Positions 1-7,351 of a stretch of DNA of 8,414 bases are shown here, one piece after another. A model generated the notes under the pieces. That model saw only the letters and a program-made list of their open reading frames with translations. It was not told the origin of the DNA and made no database searches. The position numbers and the translations under genes were made by a program. Every line of letters begins with the position of its first letter. Within the stretch, counting starts at the first letter, position 1. Source of the DNA: an uncultured Dorea sp. (GTDB lineage: Bacteria > Bacillota > Clostridia > Lachnospirales > Lachnospiraceae); the NCBI GenBank assembly GCA_948844705.1, contig CAQNVT010000226.1, forward strand, positions 1-8,414. The letters are read 5' to 3'.

Positions 1-2
1 CC

Positions 3-398
3 AGCCACGAGAGCCTCCTGGCGGATGCCCTGGCCCTCGACCACTACCGCATGAGCCGCTACTGCCGGACGGTCAACCCCCGGTTCATCGAAACGGTCAA
101 CAGCCGCAAGCCCAGCACCATGAGCGACCTGGCGGACATTTGGTACAGCACCAACAACGCCACCTACGGCAGAAACCAGCACTACAACGACAGCCGCTAC
201 CATATGCTCAACCTCCACGCCACCTTCACCAAGGGCACGGTCGAGTTCCGGCTTTTCCAATTCGACGCCCCCACCGCCGATCGCAAAAACGGCCTCCACG
301 CCGGACAGCTCAAGAGCTACATCCAGCTTTGCCTCGCACTGAGCCAGATGGCAAAGACGGTCAAGACCGCCAGCCCTAAGCCCCAGCAGAACGACAAC
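3..398 (+). pseudogene. Amidoligase family protein, internal/C-terminal fragment
   Basis: This stretch matches what I recognise as the Amidoligase_2 type (glutamine-synthetase-like COOH-NH2 ligase fold), predicted ATP-dependent enzymes that form amide bonds and are often carried on conjugative elements and prophages. Visible hallmarks, numbered from the Met at 51, are an RKPSTMSDLADIWY stretch (19-32), YHMLNLHATFTKGTVEFRLF (50-69), which carries the conserved Glu-x-Arg-x-Phe, and LHAGQLKSYIQLCLALSQ (82-99). The N-terminal part lies outside the window. The usual C-terminal tail of the family, which I recall as continuing after an 'NDNEKY-like' stretch into a Trp/Leu-rich helix, is absent because the frame passes into TmcAL. 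The DNA is markedly GC-rich (37 of 60 bases at 241-300) with NNC-biased codons, unlike the DNA to its right, which fits a foreign origin. The substrate is unknown. Confidence 0.7.
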
Positions 399-1187
399 AT
401 CCTGGGAATCGAATATATAAAAGCACTTAAGCTTATAAAAAGTAGTATAGAGGTCTTCACGGTCCGGCGTGCCGGCTCCGGTTATCACGACGAGAAGCTA
501 AGCGGGAATCTAAGCTCTGCTTCCGCGATCCGAAAGCTTCTTTCCTGCGCGGAAATGCCCCTCTCTTCTCCGGGGCAGGAATCTGACGCCGGCTCTTCTC
601 TATCCGGCTTCCTGGCACCTTTAAAGGGACAGGTTCCGCCGTTCTGCCTTTCATTGTTAAAAGACACCTGCGGCGTAAGATATCCTGTCCTCAGCAATGA
701 TTTTTCTCTTATTTTAAAATACCGGCTGCTTACAGAAACACCAGCTTCCCTTGCCCGTTATATGGATGTTACAGAGGACCTCGCCAACCGTATATGCAAT
801 CTCACCGACGCACTTATAACCTTCGATCAGTTCTGTGAACGGCTGAAAACAAGGGACATGACCTATACAAGAATCAGCCGGTGTCTCTTCCATATTTTGC
901 TAAATATCACTACAGAGGACATGCTCACATATAAAAAGGAAGGGTACTGCCGGTACGCTCGTCTCCTTGGCTTCCGAAAGGACTGCGTCTCCCTTTTATC
1001 CCGCATAAAAAAAAGCACGCAGATCCCGCTCGTTACAAAGCTTACACAGACCGCCGTTCCCAGCGCCGCCGGCCGCCGGATGCTCTCCCAGGACATCACC
1101 GCATCAAACCTCTACGAAAGCATCCTCACCGACAAATTCAAAACCTCCTTCATAAATGAATATAAGCAACAGATCGTCATCTTGTAA
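3..1187 (+). CDS. Chimeric open frame: amidoligase C-terminal part fused to TmcAL C-terminal part (5'-truncated)
   Basis: The frame is open from the window edge (first full codon at 3) to TAA at 1185-1187. An ATG at 51 is in frame, but the amidoligase similarity continues upstream of it and there is no Shine-Dalgarno site before it, so 51 is not a true start. Two unrelated families are joined without a stop or frameshift: amidoligase-like up to about codon 396, TmcAL-like from the Ile codon at 399. Neither half is complete, so the product as written is unlikely to have either activity. An automatic annotation would probably call it a nucleotidyltransferase because the longer half belongs to TmcAL. 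Whether the fusion exists in a living genome cannot be decided here. The two halves are described in separate entries. Confidence 0.75.
   Translation, partial: SHESLLADALALDHYRMSRYCRTVNPRFIETVNSRKPSTMSDLADIWYSTNNATYGRNQHYNDSRYHMLNLHATFTKGTVEFRLFQFDAPTADRKNGLHAGQLKSYIQLCLALSQMAKTVKTASPKPQQNDNILGIEYIKALKLIKSSIEVFTVRRAGSGYHDEKLSGNLSSASAIRKLLSCAEMPLSSPGQESDAGSSLSGFLAPLKGQVPPFCLSLLKDTCGVRYPVLSNDFSLILKYRLLTETPASLARYMDVTEDLANRICNLTDALITFDQFCERLKTRDMTYTRISRCLFHILLNITTEDMLTYKKEGYCRYARLLGFRKDCVSLLSRIKKSTQIPLVTKLTQTAVPSAAGRRMLSQDITASNLYESILTDKFKTSFINEYKQQIVIL
387..401. other. Amidoligase/TmcAL junction
   Basis: The switch between protein families occurs within codons for Gln-Asn-Asp-Asn-Ile. Asp-Asn/Asn-Asn is plausible in both families at this point (amidoligases often carry an x-N-E-K-Y stretch here, TmcAL often has N-N-I-L-G-I-E-Y), so a few bases of shared sequence may bridge the two. 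Composition changes here too: the left side is about 60% GC, while the right side soon falls below 40% (22 of 60 bases at 661-720). There are no recognisable terminal inverted repeats, integrase gene or tRNA attachment site next to it inside the window. The exact breakpoint cannot be fixed without the intact parents. Confidence 0.6.
399..1187 (+). pseudogene. tmcAL: tRNA(Met) cytidine acetate ligase TmcAL (YlbM), C-terminal ~262 residues, 5' part missing
   Basis: TmcAL activates acetate with ATP and acetylates cytidine 34 of elongator tRNA(Met), giving ac4C. The preserved part begins at the family's ILGIEYIKAL strand (residue 117 of the frame counted from 51). It continues with RRAGSGYHDE (139-148), then SSASAIRKLL (155-164), the ISxSTxIR-like nucleotide-binding motif of HIGH-type nucleotidyltransferases, then the all-helical C-terminal domain with YMDVTEDLANRI (237-248), LKTRDMTYTRISRCLFHIL (265-283) and YARLLGFRKD (302-311). 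The C-terminus (NEYKQQIVIL) looks natural. Family members are about 400-420 residues, so about 160 N-terminal residues, including the catalytic HxGH motif, are absent and replaced by amidoligase sequence. No start codon with a ribosome binding site is visible at the join. The gene converges on degV with a 30-nt gap. Identification of the family is confident; functionality is doubtful. Confidence 0.85.
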
Positions 1188-1193
1188 ATCAAT

Positions 1194-1214
1194 GAAAAAT
1201 AAAGTGTCGCACAC
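1194..1214 (-). terminator. Weak intrinsic terminator-like hairpin after degV
   Basis: Read on the minus strand just after the degV stop, GTGT-GCG-ACAC can form a 4-bp stem (1204-1214), extendable by G-T wobbles, followed by a T-rich run TTTATTTTT (1194-1203). The stem is short, so termination may be weak. Its position between two convergent genes and at the end of the five-gene run supports the reading. Confidence 0.35.
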
Positions 1215-1217
1215 CGC

Positions 1218-2075
1218 TTAATACTCAACCGCCTTACTGCAAGTCACCGCGATCGATCCCGGCCCGATATGGCAGCTTATACTCAGAGACAGCCTGTCCA
1301 TATGAATCTCATACCCCGGAAACTTTTCCTCCAGCTCCTTTTTCCAGCCCTCTGCCTCCTCATCCGAACAGGTATAAGCCGCCGCCAGCACTATCTTTTT
1401 CCCGGCAAACCGTCCGCTGATATCCTTTTTCACTGCCTCGATCATCGTCTTCTTTGCCGCTTTAAAGCCCCGCACCTTCGCGAATGCATCCAGCTTTTCC
1501 CCCTGAATCTGAAGCACCGGCTTGATATTAAGCACCGCGCCGAGAGCTGCGCCCGCCGCAGTCACACGGCCGCCCTTTTTCAAATATTTTAAAGTATCCA
1601 CAGTAATATAAATACTTGCCTCCAGCTTTTCGCGCATCAGCACCTCTTCTATCTCCTGTGCACTAAGTCCTTTTTCGGCCATTTCCATCGCGTCAAGCAC
1701 GGACTGACGCTGTGTAACGGAGATCCTCTGATTGTCGATCACGTGAACTCTTCCGCCATAGTCCCTTGCAAGCATCATCGCCGTTTCACAGGAGCTGCTC
1801 AGTCCGCTGGACATAGGAATATAGATGAGCTCGTCATATTCCTCCAGAAGCTCATCCCACAGCTCCATAACATTTCCCGGAGAGGGCTGTGAGGTCGAGA
1901 TGTCCGCATCCTCCAAAAGCTTCTGGTAAAATTGCTCCTGTGTTAAAGTAATATCCTCGAAATACAGCTCTCCGTTAATATAGAAGGGCATCGGCAGTAC
2001 GCGGATTCCCATCTCCTTTGCCTGCGCCTGTGTAATACCGCTGTTACTGTCTGTTACGATTGCTATTTTTCCCAT
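1218..2075 (-). CDS. degV: DegV family protein (FakB-like fatty-acid-binding protein)
   Basis: This is a 285-residue protein of the usual DegV length. Members bind a fatty acid in a two-domain fold; the FakB members present it to the kinase FakA so that exogenous fatty acids enter phospholipid synthesis. Family marks are the N-terminal IAIVTDSNSGI (4-14), the TSQPSPG motif (61-67) whose Thr/Ser contact the fatty-acid carboxylate in FakB, the SSGLSSS loop (89-95), LKYLKKGGR (162-170) and the C-terminal CHIGPGSI (268-275) matching the H-x-GPG signature. The start ATG (2073-2075) follows AGAGAGAGGTAGAG on the minus strand; the AGAGG lies about 13 nt upstream, rather far. It is last in the operon, 25 nt after the hydrolase gene. 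No fakA is in the window and Clostridia often have several DegV paralogues, so the ligand and any FakA partnership are inferred. Confidence 0.93.
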   Translation of the reverse strand: MGKIAIVTDSNSGITQAQAKEMGIRVLPMPFYINGELYFEDITLTQEQFYQKLLEDADISTSQPSPGNVMELWDELLEEYDELIYIPMSSGLSSSCETAMMLARDYGGRVHVIDNQRISVTQRQSVLDAMEMAEKGLSAQEIEEVLMREKLEASIYITVDTLKYLKKGGRVTAAGAALGAVLNIKPVLQIQGEKLDAFAKVRGFKAAKKTMIEAVKKDISGRFAGKKIVLAAAYTCSDEEAEGWKKELEEKFPGYEIHMDRLSLSISCHIGPGSIAVTCSKAVEY

Positions 2076-2100
2076 TTTTTGTTCTCTACCTCTCTCTTTT

Positions 2101-2898
2101 CTACAATACTACAACATCCGAGACCGTATCCCTTTTTGCCACCATAATGGGAATATCCTCACCCCTATAGGGATTATTTCCCAGTGTGATCTCAAGCTTC
2201 ACAGTCTCATATGCAAGCTCCGGATAATTATTTTCCTTGCTTAAATGTCCCAAAATGACGTGCTGCAGTCCGTCATGCAGTATATCGCACAGAAGTCTTC
2301 CTGACAGTTCATTGGAAAGGTGTCCTTTTTCCCCCATCACCCGTCTTTTGAGCGGGTATGGGTACGGCCCCACCTCCAGCATATGTATATCATGATTGGC
2401 TTCCAATACTACTCCGTTCAGACTTTTCAGATGTTCGACGATATAATCGTCGTATACTCCCAGATCTGTTGCAACCGCGACTGCCTTTTTCCCGTTCTCG
2501 ATCCGGTATCCGGACGGTTCCCTGGCATCGTGGGAAATCGCAAACGGCAGAATCTCCATTCCCCCCAGCTTAAACCTCTCGTCAATTGTAATTTCCTTAA
2601 GAAGTCCCTCCGGGAGCTTTCCAAGACTCGCAGTTTCTTTGATTCCTTCAATCGTCCCCTTTGTTGCATAAATCGGAATCTCATATTTGCGGCTGAATAC
2701 TCCGAGCCCCTGTATATGGTCGATATGCTCATGTGTGATCAGTATACCTGAAAGCTCTTCACCCTTTACTCCCAGGGTGCGAAGGCCTTCCTCCACCCGT
2801 TTTTTGCTGATTCCGGTATCAACCAGAAGATGTGTTTCCTCATCCCCCGCGTAAATACAATTCCCGCTGCTTCCACTGGCAATGCTGCATATTCTCAT
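2101..2898 (-). CDS. Metallo-beta-lactamase-fold hydrolase, WalJ/YycJ-like
   Basis: This 265-residue protein has the standard length for the YycJ/WalJ group of small metallo-beta-lactamase-fold enzymes. Visible motifs are the family N-terminus SGSSGNC (8-14), LVDTGISKKRVEEGL (25-39), the metal-binding HxHxDH (His56, His58, Asp60, His61 in THEHIDH), a second-shell SHDA (122-125), the metal-bridging Asp145 in VATDLG, and a late GHLS (His218). All the usual metal ligands appear present, so it should be active. A Bacillus YycJ has been reported as a 5'-3' DNA exonuclease linked to mutation avoidance. If that applies here, its position downstream of polA would make sense, but this is inference. 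The start (2896-2898) has AAGGAAC about 10 nt upstream. It lies 16 nt after coaE and 25 nt before degV. Confidence 0.9.
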   Translation of the reverse strand: MRICSIASGSSGNCIYAGDEETHLLVDTGISKKRVEEGLRTLGVKGEELSGILITHEHIDHIQGLGVFSRKYEIPIYATKGTIEGIKETASLGKLPEGLLKEITIDERFKLGGMEILPFAISHDAREPSGYRIENGKKAVAVATDLGVYDDYIVEHLKSLNGVVLEANHDIHMLEVGPYPYPLKRRVMGEKGHLSNELSGRLLCDILHDGLQHVILGHLSKENNYPELAYETVKLEITLGNNPYRGEDIPIMVAKRDTVSDVVVL

Positions 2899-2914
2899 GT
2901 ATGTATGTTCCTTC

Positions 2915-3505
2915 CTATAAGTCCTTTATAATCTGATCCAGCTGCAGCATCGTCTCTGAAAAGTCACCGCTGTTATCGATCGCCCGGTCGCAGTTCCTTA
3001 AGAACTGATCCTTGGGAAGCTGCGCTGCGATAATATCATCAATCTTCTTCGTATCATATCCTCTGGAATAATACAGACGCTTCCGTCTTGTGTCGTCATC
3101 CACATAAATATACCACAGCTCATCACAGATATCACCGTAGTTTGCCTCAATAAGAATTGCAGATTCAATGATAAAAAGATTCGTATTCTTACGTTTTTCC
3201 TGCTGAATCAGATGATCCACCTCTGCTTTTACCGCCGGATGCACGATCCGGTTCAGAGCCTCAAGCTCTGCCGGATTCGAAAATACGATATCACTTAACC
3301 GCTCTCTGTCGAGCTCTTCCTTTTCGTTCAGTATTTCCCTGCCGAAGTGCTCTACAATGGCATCATAGCAGACGCCGCCTTTTTTCTGCAGCTTCTTTCC
3401 CACTTTATCCGTATGGCAGATACTTGCACCGTACTTATTGTTCAGGTATTCCAAAATCTCAGTCTTTCCTGCGCCTACACCGCCTGTAATTCCTATAATT
3501 TTCAT
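2915..3505 (-). CDS. coaE: Dephospho-CoA kinase
   Basis: CoaE performs the last step of coenzyme A synthesis, ATP-dependent phosphorylation of the 3'-hydroxyl of dephospho-CoA, in the cytosol. The 196-residue length is typical. The P-loop GGVGAGKT is at 8-15. Asp33 in HTDKVGKKLQKKGG corresponds to the substrate-binding/catalytic Asp of the usual D-A-D-x-I motif, here changed to H-T-D. The signature LNRIVHPAV (84-92), the ESAILIE strand (114-120) and the lid region RKRLYYSRGYD (141-151) followed by IAAQLP (159-164) are all present. The ATG at 3503-3505 is preceded by AGAGGTG, which overlaps the polA stop codon (TAAGAGGTG), and the gene starts 13 nt after polA, suggesting translational coupling. 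The polA-coaE order is common in Gram-positive bacteria. Confidence 0.95.
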   Translation of the reverse strand: MKIIGITGGVGAGKTEILEYLNNKYGASICHTDKVGKKLQKKGGVCYDAIVEHFGREILNEKEELDRERLSDIVFSNPAELEALNRIVHPAVKAEVDHLIQQEKRKNTNLFIIESAILIEANYGDICDELWYIYVDDDTRRKRLYYSRGYDTKKIDDIIAAQLPKDQFLRNCDRAIDNSGDFSETMLQLDQIIKDL

Positions 3506-3518
3506 ATCCTTACACCTC

Positions 3519-6134
3519 TTACTTTGCTTCGTACCAGTTTTCGCCTGTATGCATATCTATCTCAAGCGGCACATCCAGCTCTGCCGCATGCTCCATTTCC
3601 TCCTGAAGTATCGTCTGAACAACCGGAAGCTCCGGCTTATATACTTCGATCAGAAGCTCATCATGTACCTGGAGAACAAGTTTTGACTTAAGCTTCTTCT
3701 CCTTTAAGCGCCGATTTACTCCCACCATGGCAATCTTGATAATATCTGCCGCAGTGCCCTGGATCGGCGCATTCATAGCCACCCGCTCTCCGAAGGACCG
3801 CTGCATAAAATTACTGGAGGCAAGCTCCGGCACCGGACGCCTTCGCCCGAACAGGGTTACTACATAGCCCATCTTCTTTGCATGCTTTACCGTGTCGTCA
3901 AGAAACAGCTTAATGCCGGGATACGTATGGAAATAATCCTCGATATATTTCGCCGCCTCCTTCCTCCCGATGCTTAAATCTTCGGAAAGCCCGAAGGAGC
4001 TTATCCCGTATACAATTCCAAAATTTACCGCCTTGGCATTGCGCCTCTGAAGCTCGGTCACCTCCTCAAAGGGCACATGAAATACCTGGGAGGCCGTGAT
4101 CCTGTGAATATCGCTCTGCTCCTTATAAGCCTCAATAAGCCGCTGGTCTCCGGAACAGTGGGCAAGGATCCGAAGCTCGATCTGCGAATAATCCGCATCG
4201 AGGAAAATATAACCCTCCTCCGGAACAAATACCTTGCGTATCAGCCTTCCAAGCTCCATACGCACCGGAATGTTCTGAAGATTCGGCTCCGTGCTGCTGA
4301 TCCTTCCCGTCGCAGTGATGGTCTGGTTGAATTTCCCGTGAATCCTGCCATCCTCACTGATATAGGTCACAAGACCGTCCGCATAAGTAGACTTAAGCTT
4401 CGTATACTGCCTGTATTCCAGTATCCTATTTATGATCGGATAATCCGGGGCAAGCTTTTCCAGCACATTGGCCGCCGTGGAATACCCTGTCTTTGTCTTC
4501 TTTCCGCCGGGTATCTTGAGCGTCTCAAAGAGAACTGCTCCAAGCTGCTTCGGGGAATTGATGTTAAATGTTTCTCCTGCTTCATCATAGATTTCCCTCT
4601 CAAGCTCCGTAATTCTTGCTCCAAGCTGGCTGCCGTAGATCTTAAGCGCTTCTCCCTCCGCGCGGATCCCGTTTCTTTCCATATCATAAAGTGTAAATAC
4701 AAGCGGCATCTCGATATCGGTAAACAGATGGTCCATGCGCATGTCCTTAAGCTTGGCGAACATGATGTCCGCCGCGGCAAATGCCGTGTACGCCTCATAG
4801 CATACCTTTACCCACACCGGAGACTTCTCCTCTATGATAAGCTCCAGCTGCTCCCTTGCCACATCCTCATATGTGTAATCACTCTTCAGGGGATTCAGAA
4901 GATACGCCGCGACCATCGCATCAAAGCAGGCCTTCTCACGCTCTATCTGAATATACTCCATCGCAGCCTTTATGTCAAACATAACAAACCGGCCGGCGGA
5001 TGCAGAAAGCCCGCCAAGCTTCTGAAGAAGCCACCCGCTTCCGATCTCAGCTCCGGTTCGGATACAATAAGTCTTTGATTTTCCATAGCTGAGGCCGATG
5101 CCTCCGATACCCGCCTCACTTGCAAAAAGCGGCAGCACATTTTCCGTGTCCTTAAAGATACACGCTCCGACGCATCCTGCCCCCTCTGCCTCCTTTAAGA
5201 TCTTTTCTGCCTGACTGCGCTCCGTAATCTCAAGGAAGGAATCCTCCACCTTGTTTGACGGCGCGGTCACGTCAAACTTTGAAAGAAGGTTCTTAAACTG
5301 CAGCCTCTGGAAATACGCATATGCCTCTTCCGTAAATATATTTCCAAGCCTGGCCTCAGAAAGCTCATAAGGAAAATCTGCCTCTGCCTGAATGGTTGCA
5401 AGCTCCTTGCTCATCACTGCCAGGTCCCAGTGCTCTGTCATCGCCCTGGAAGCACGGGGCGGCTTAAGCTCCTCTGCGTGCTCGTGGGCATTTTCGATAG
5501 AATGATACTCGGAGATGATCTTCATCGCCGTCTTCTCTCCGATACCCGGTACGCCGGGAATATTGTCAGAGGCATCTCCCATGAGCGCCTTAAGATCGAT
5601 AAATTCCTTCGGCGTTACCTGATAGCGGGCATGCACATCTGCGGCGTAATAATCCTCCACCTCCGTGCGCCCCTGCTTCGTCTTCGGAATCCGTATCTTT
5701 ACATGCTCCGTCGCAAGCTGGAGAAGATCTCTGTCCCCGGAGATCACCGATACCTCCATTCCCTGATCTTCGCAGCGCCTCGATATCGTTCCCAGAATAT
5801 CATCTGCCTCGAGGCCGGCACATTCAACGGTCTTGATTCCCATAGAGGCCAGTACTTCCTTAATCACCGGAACCTGCTCTCTTAATTCCTCTGCCATCGG
5901 CTTTCTTGTTCCCTTATACTGTTCGTACATCTCATGGCGGAAGGTCGGCGCATGCACGTCAAATGCCACCGTAAGATATTCCGGCTTCTCTTCTTCTAAG
6001 ATCTTAAACATGATCGTCAGAAATCCATAGACCGCATTCGTATGAAGCCCTTCTGCATTCGTAAGATCCGGAAGCCCGTAAAACGCCCGGTTTAAAATAC
6101 TATGCCCGTCTATAAGTACAATTTTTTCACCCAT
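3519..6134 (-). CDS. polA: DNA polymerase I
   Basis: Full-length, 871 residues. The enzyme fills gaps and removes RNA primers and damaged strands. The 5'-nuclease domain occupies about 1-290, with acidic metal ligands at Asp9 (LIDGHS), Asp59 (AFDVHAPTFR), Glu109/Asp111/Asp112 (LEADDILG), Asp134/Asp136 (SGDRDLL) and Asp187/Asp190 (GDASDNIPG), plus the helix-3-turn-helix IPGVPGIGEKTA. The middle 3'-5' exonuclease-like domain (about 300-465) looks degenerate: the Tyr and Asp of the exo III motif seem lost (TAFAAAD, 450-456), although Asp387 (MFDIK) could be the exo II Asp. The polymerase domain has motif A DYSQIELR (Asp648), motif B RRNAKAVNFGIVYG (Arg697, Lys701, Phe705, Tyr709) and motif C VHDE (His824-Glu826). 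The ATG at 6132-6134 has a perfect AGGAGG (6139-6144) four bases upstream. It starts 36 nt after the aldo/keto reductase stop. Confidence 0.97.
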   Translation of the reverse strand: MGEKIVLIDGHSILNRAFYGLPDLTNAEGLHTNAVYGFLTIMFKILEEEKPEYLTVAFDVHAPTFRHEMYEQYKGTRKPMAEELREQVPVIKEVLASMGIKTVECAGLEADDILGTISRRCEDQGMEVSVISGDRDLLQLATEHVKIRIPKTKQGRTEVEDYYAADVHARYQVTPKEFIDLKALMGDASDNIPGVPGIGEKTAMKIISEYHSIENAHEHAEELKPPRASRAMTEHWDLAVMSKELATIQAEADFPYELSEARLGNIFTEEAYAYFQRLQFKNLLSKFDVTAPSNKVEDSFLEITERSQAEKILKEAEGAGCVGACIFKDTENVLPLFASEAGIGGIGLSYGKSKTYCIRTGAEIGSGWLLQKLGGLSASAGRFVMFDIKAAMEYIQIEREKACFDAMVAAYLLNPLKSDYTYEDVAREQLELIIEEKSPVWVKVCYEAYTAFAAADIMFAKLKDMRMDHLFTDIEMPLVFTLYDMERNGIRAEGEALKIYGSQLGARITELEREIYDEAGETFNINSPKQLGAVLFETLKIPGGKKTKTGYSTAANVLEKLAPDYPIINRILEYRQYTKLKSTYADGLVTYISEDGRIHGKFNQTITATGRISSTEPNLQNIPVRMELGRLIRKVFVPEEGYIFLDADYSQIELRILAHCSGDQRLIEAYKEQSDIHRITASQVFHVPFEEVTELQRRNAKAVNFGIVYGISSFGLSEDLSIGRKEAAKYIEDYFHTYPGIKLFLDDTVKHAKKMGYVVTLFGRRRPVPELASSNFMQRSFGERVAMNAPIQGTAADIIKIAMVGVNRRLKEKKLKSKLVLQVHDELLIEVYKPELPVVQTILQEEMEHAAELDVPLEIDMHTGENWYEAK

Positions 6135-6170
6135 ACTGCCTCCTGTTGTCTGTTATCGCCTGATGCCGTG

Positions 6171-7274
6171 TTATCCGGCAATCTCCTTCAGTCTCTCTAT
6201 AATAGGAAGATGCTGTGTACACGCCTTCTCACATTTTCCGCAGGCAATGCAATCTGCCGCCTGCTTTGCCGGAATATCCCAGTGATTGTCAAGACGGTCT
6301 GCCATCGCCTCATCCCTGCCTGTCAATATCTTCTGATTATAGACATCCATAAATTTTGAGATTGGAATACCCTTCGGACATCCCTTACAGTAATCGCATC
6401 CTGTGCAGAGATTATTAAAGGATACGCCCTTATTCTCATATTCCTTCACGATCTCGTCCGCTGGCTTTTCCACAAGACCCTCTACCGCCTTTACCGCATC
6501 ATCCACATGCTCCTTTGTCGTGCAGCCCGCAAGCGTTACCGTAATCTCCTTATGGGACGCCACAAAACGAAGCGCCGCCTGCGGAACGGTAAGCCCCGTC
6601 CCCTCGGTCAGATACGCAAAGCTCTCCGGGTTCTGCGGAATCATGCCGCCTCCCAGAGGATTCATAACAACCACGCCCATTCCGTTTTCATGAGCCGCCT
6701 TGATCCCGCTCTGACGGAACCTGTAATTCAATGCATTGTAGCCGATCAGCATGCCCTTAAACTTCCCGGTATTTACAACCGTCTCTATATCATTGCCCTG
6801 CATATGGGAAGAAAATACAATATTTCTTATTAAACCTTCTCTTTTTGCATCCTCAAAAAATTCATAGATCCTTTCCATATGCTTTTCCCATGATTCGATG
6901 CTCAGCATACACCACATATGGTAAAAATCTATGTAATCTGTTTTCAGGCGGTCAAGAGATGTCTCAAGCCTCCTGCGGAACATATCCTTTGTCGGATGCT
7001 CGTCTCCGATCGTCCCCAGATTTGTCTTTGAAGTTACATACACCTTGCTTCTGTCCACCTGAGACAATGCGATTCCTGTCACGATCTCACTTTTATCCTC
7101 ACAGTAAAACGGCGCCGTATCCCAGTAATTGATGCCCTTCTCATAAGCATACAGCGGAATCTCTGCACATTTCTCAAGCCTTCCCGCCTTGATGTCCTCC
7201 TCGTCATAGCGCATCGTTCCAAGTCCTACCGCCGAAACCTTCATATCTGTATTTCCATACTGCTTATAATACAT
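6171..7274 (-). CDS. Aldo/keto reductase with C-terminal 4Fe-4S ferredoxin-like domain
   Basis: This 367-residue protein has two parts. Residues 1 to about 265 form an aldo/keto reductase TIM barrel with the classical catalytic tetrad Asp52, Tyr57, Lys83 and His119 (WDTAPFY, TSKTN, FYHMW), and would reduce a carbonyl with NAD(P)H. The C-terminal part (about 285-367) carries two cysteine clusters, Cys290/293/296/299 (CTGCDYCKGCP) and Cys342/345/348/352 (CIACGKCEKAC), able to bind one or two 4Fe-4S clusters. This fusion is common in anaerobic bacteria; the physiological substrate and electron partner are unknown. The ATG at 7272-7274 is preceded by AGGTGGAGGG about 7 nt upstream; a nearer ATG five bases upstream is out of frame. 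It is the first gene of the polA operon and diverges from the small gene at 7415. Confidence 0.93.
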   Translation of the reverse strand: MYYKQYGNTDMKVSAVGLGTMRYDEEDIKAGRLEKCAEIPLYAYEKGINYWDTAPFYCEDKSEIVTGIALSQVDRSKVYVTSKTNLGTIGDEHPTKDMFRRRLETSLDRLKTDYIDFYHMWCMLSIESWEKHMERIYEFFEDAKREGLIRNIVFSSHMQGNDIETVVNTGKFKGMLIGYNALNYRFRQSGIKAAHENGMGVVVMNPLGGGMIPQNPESFAYLTEGTGLTVPQAALRFVASHKEITVTLAGCTTKEHVDDAVKAVEGLVEKPADEIVKEYENKGVSFNNLCTGCDYCKGCPKGIPISKFMDVYNQKILTGRDEAMADRLDNHWDIPAKQAADCIACGKCEKACTQHLPIIERLKEIAG

Positions 7275-7315
7275 AGCATTCCCTCCACCTGAAAAAATTA
7301 TAGTCTAACAGATAC

Positions 7316-7344
7316 ATTATAACTCATTATGGTGAAAATGTAAC
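7316..7344 (-). promoter_or_regulatory. Probable sigma-A promoter for the aldo/keto reductase-polA-coaE-hydrolase-degV operon
   Basis: On the minus strand, GTTACA (7339-7344, 4 of 6 matches to TTGACA), a 17-nt spacer and a perfect TATAAT (7316-7321) lie about 42 nt upstream of the aldo/keto reductase start. A second TATAAT at 7297-7302 has no good -35 partner. As the four downstream gaps are only 13-36 nt and show no clear terminator, one transcript could cover 1218-7274. Confidence 0.6.
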
Positions 7345-7351
7345 TAAAAAC

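Noticed and set aside
51..53. ATG at 51 as the real start of the left-edge gene
   Set aside because: The frame is open upstream to the window edge with amidoligase-like residues and no Shine-Dalgarno site precedes this ATG, so the gene is simply cut by the window.
4077..5078. A long 333-codon open frame on the plus strand antisense to polA
   Set aside because: It lies entirely within the well-supported polA coding strand, its translation shows no recognisable motif, and it has no convincing ribosome binding site. It is a shadow of polA codon bias.
7297..7302. A second perfect TATAAT on the minus strand near the aldo/keto reductase start
   Set aside because: No sequence resembling a -35 box lies at 16-18 nt upstream, and it would leave a very short leader; the TATAAT at 7316-7321 has a better partner.
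7321..7345. TAACT repeats between the divergent promoters as an operator
   Set aside because: The similarity is only about five bases in AT-rich sequence and not symmetrical enough to separate from chance.
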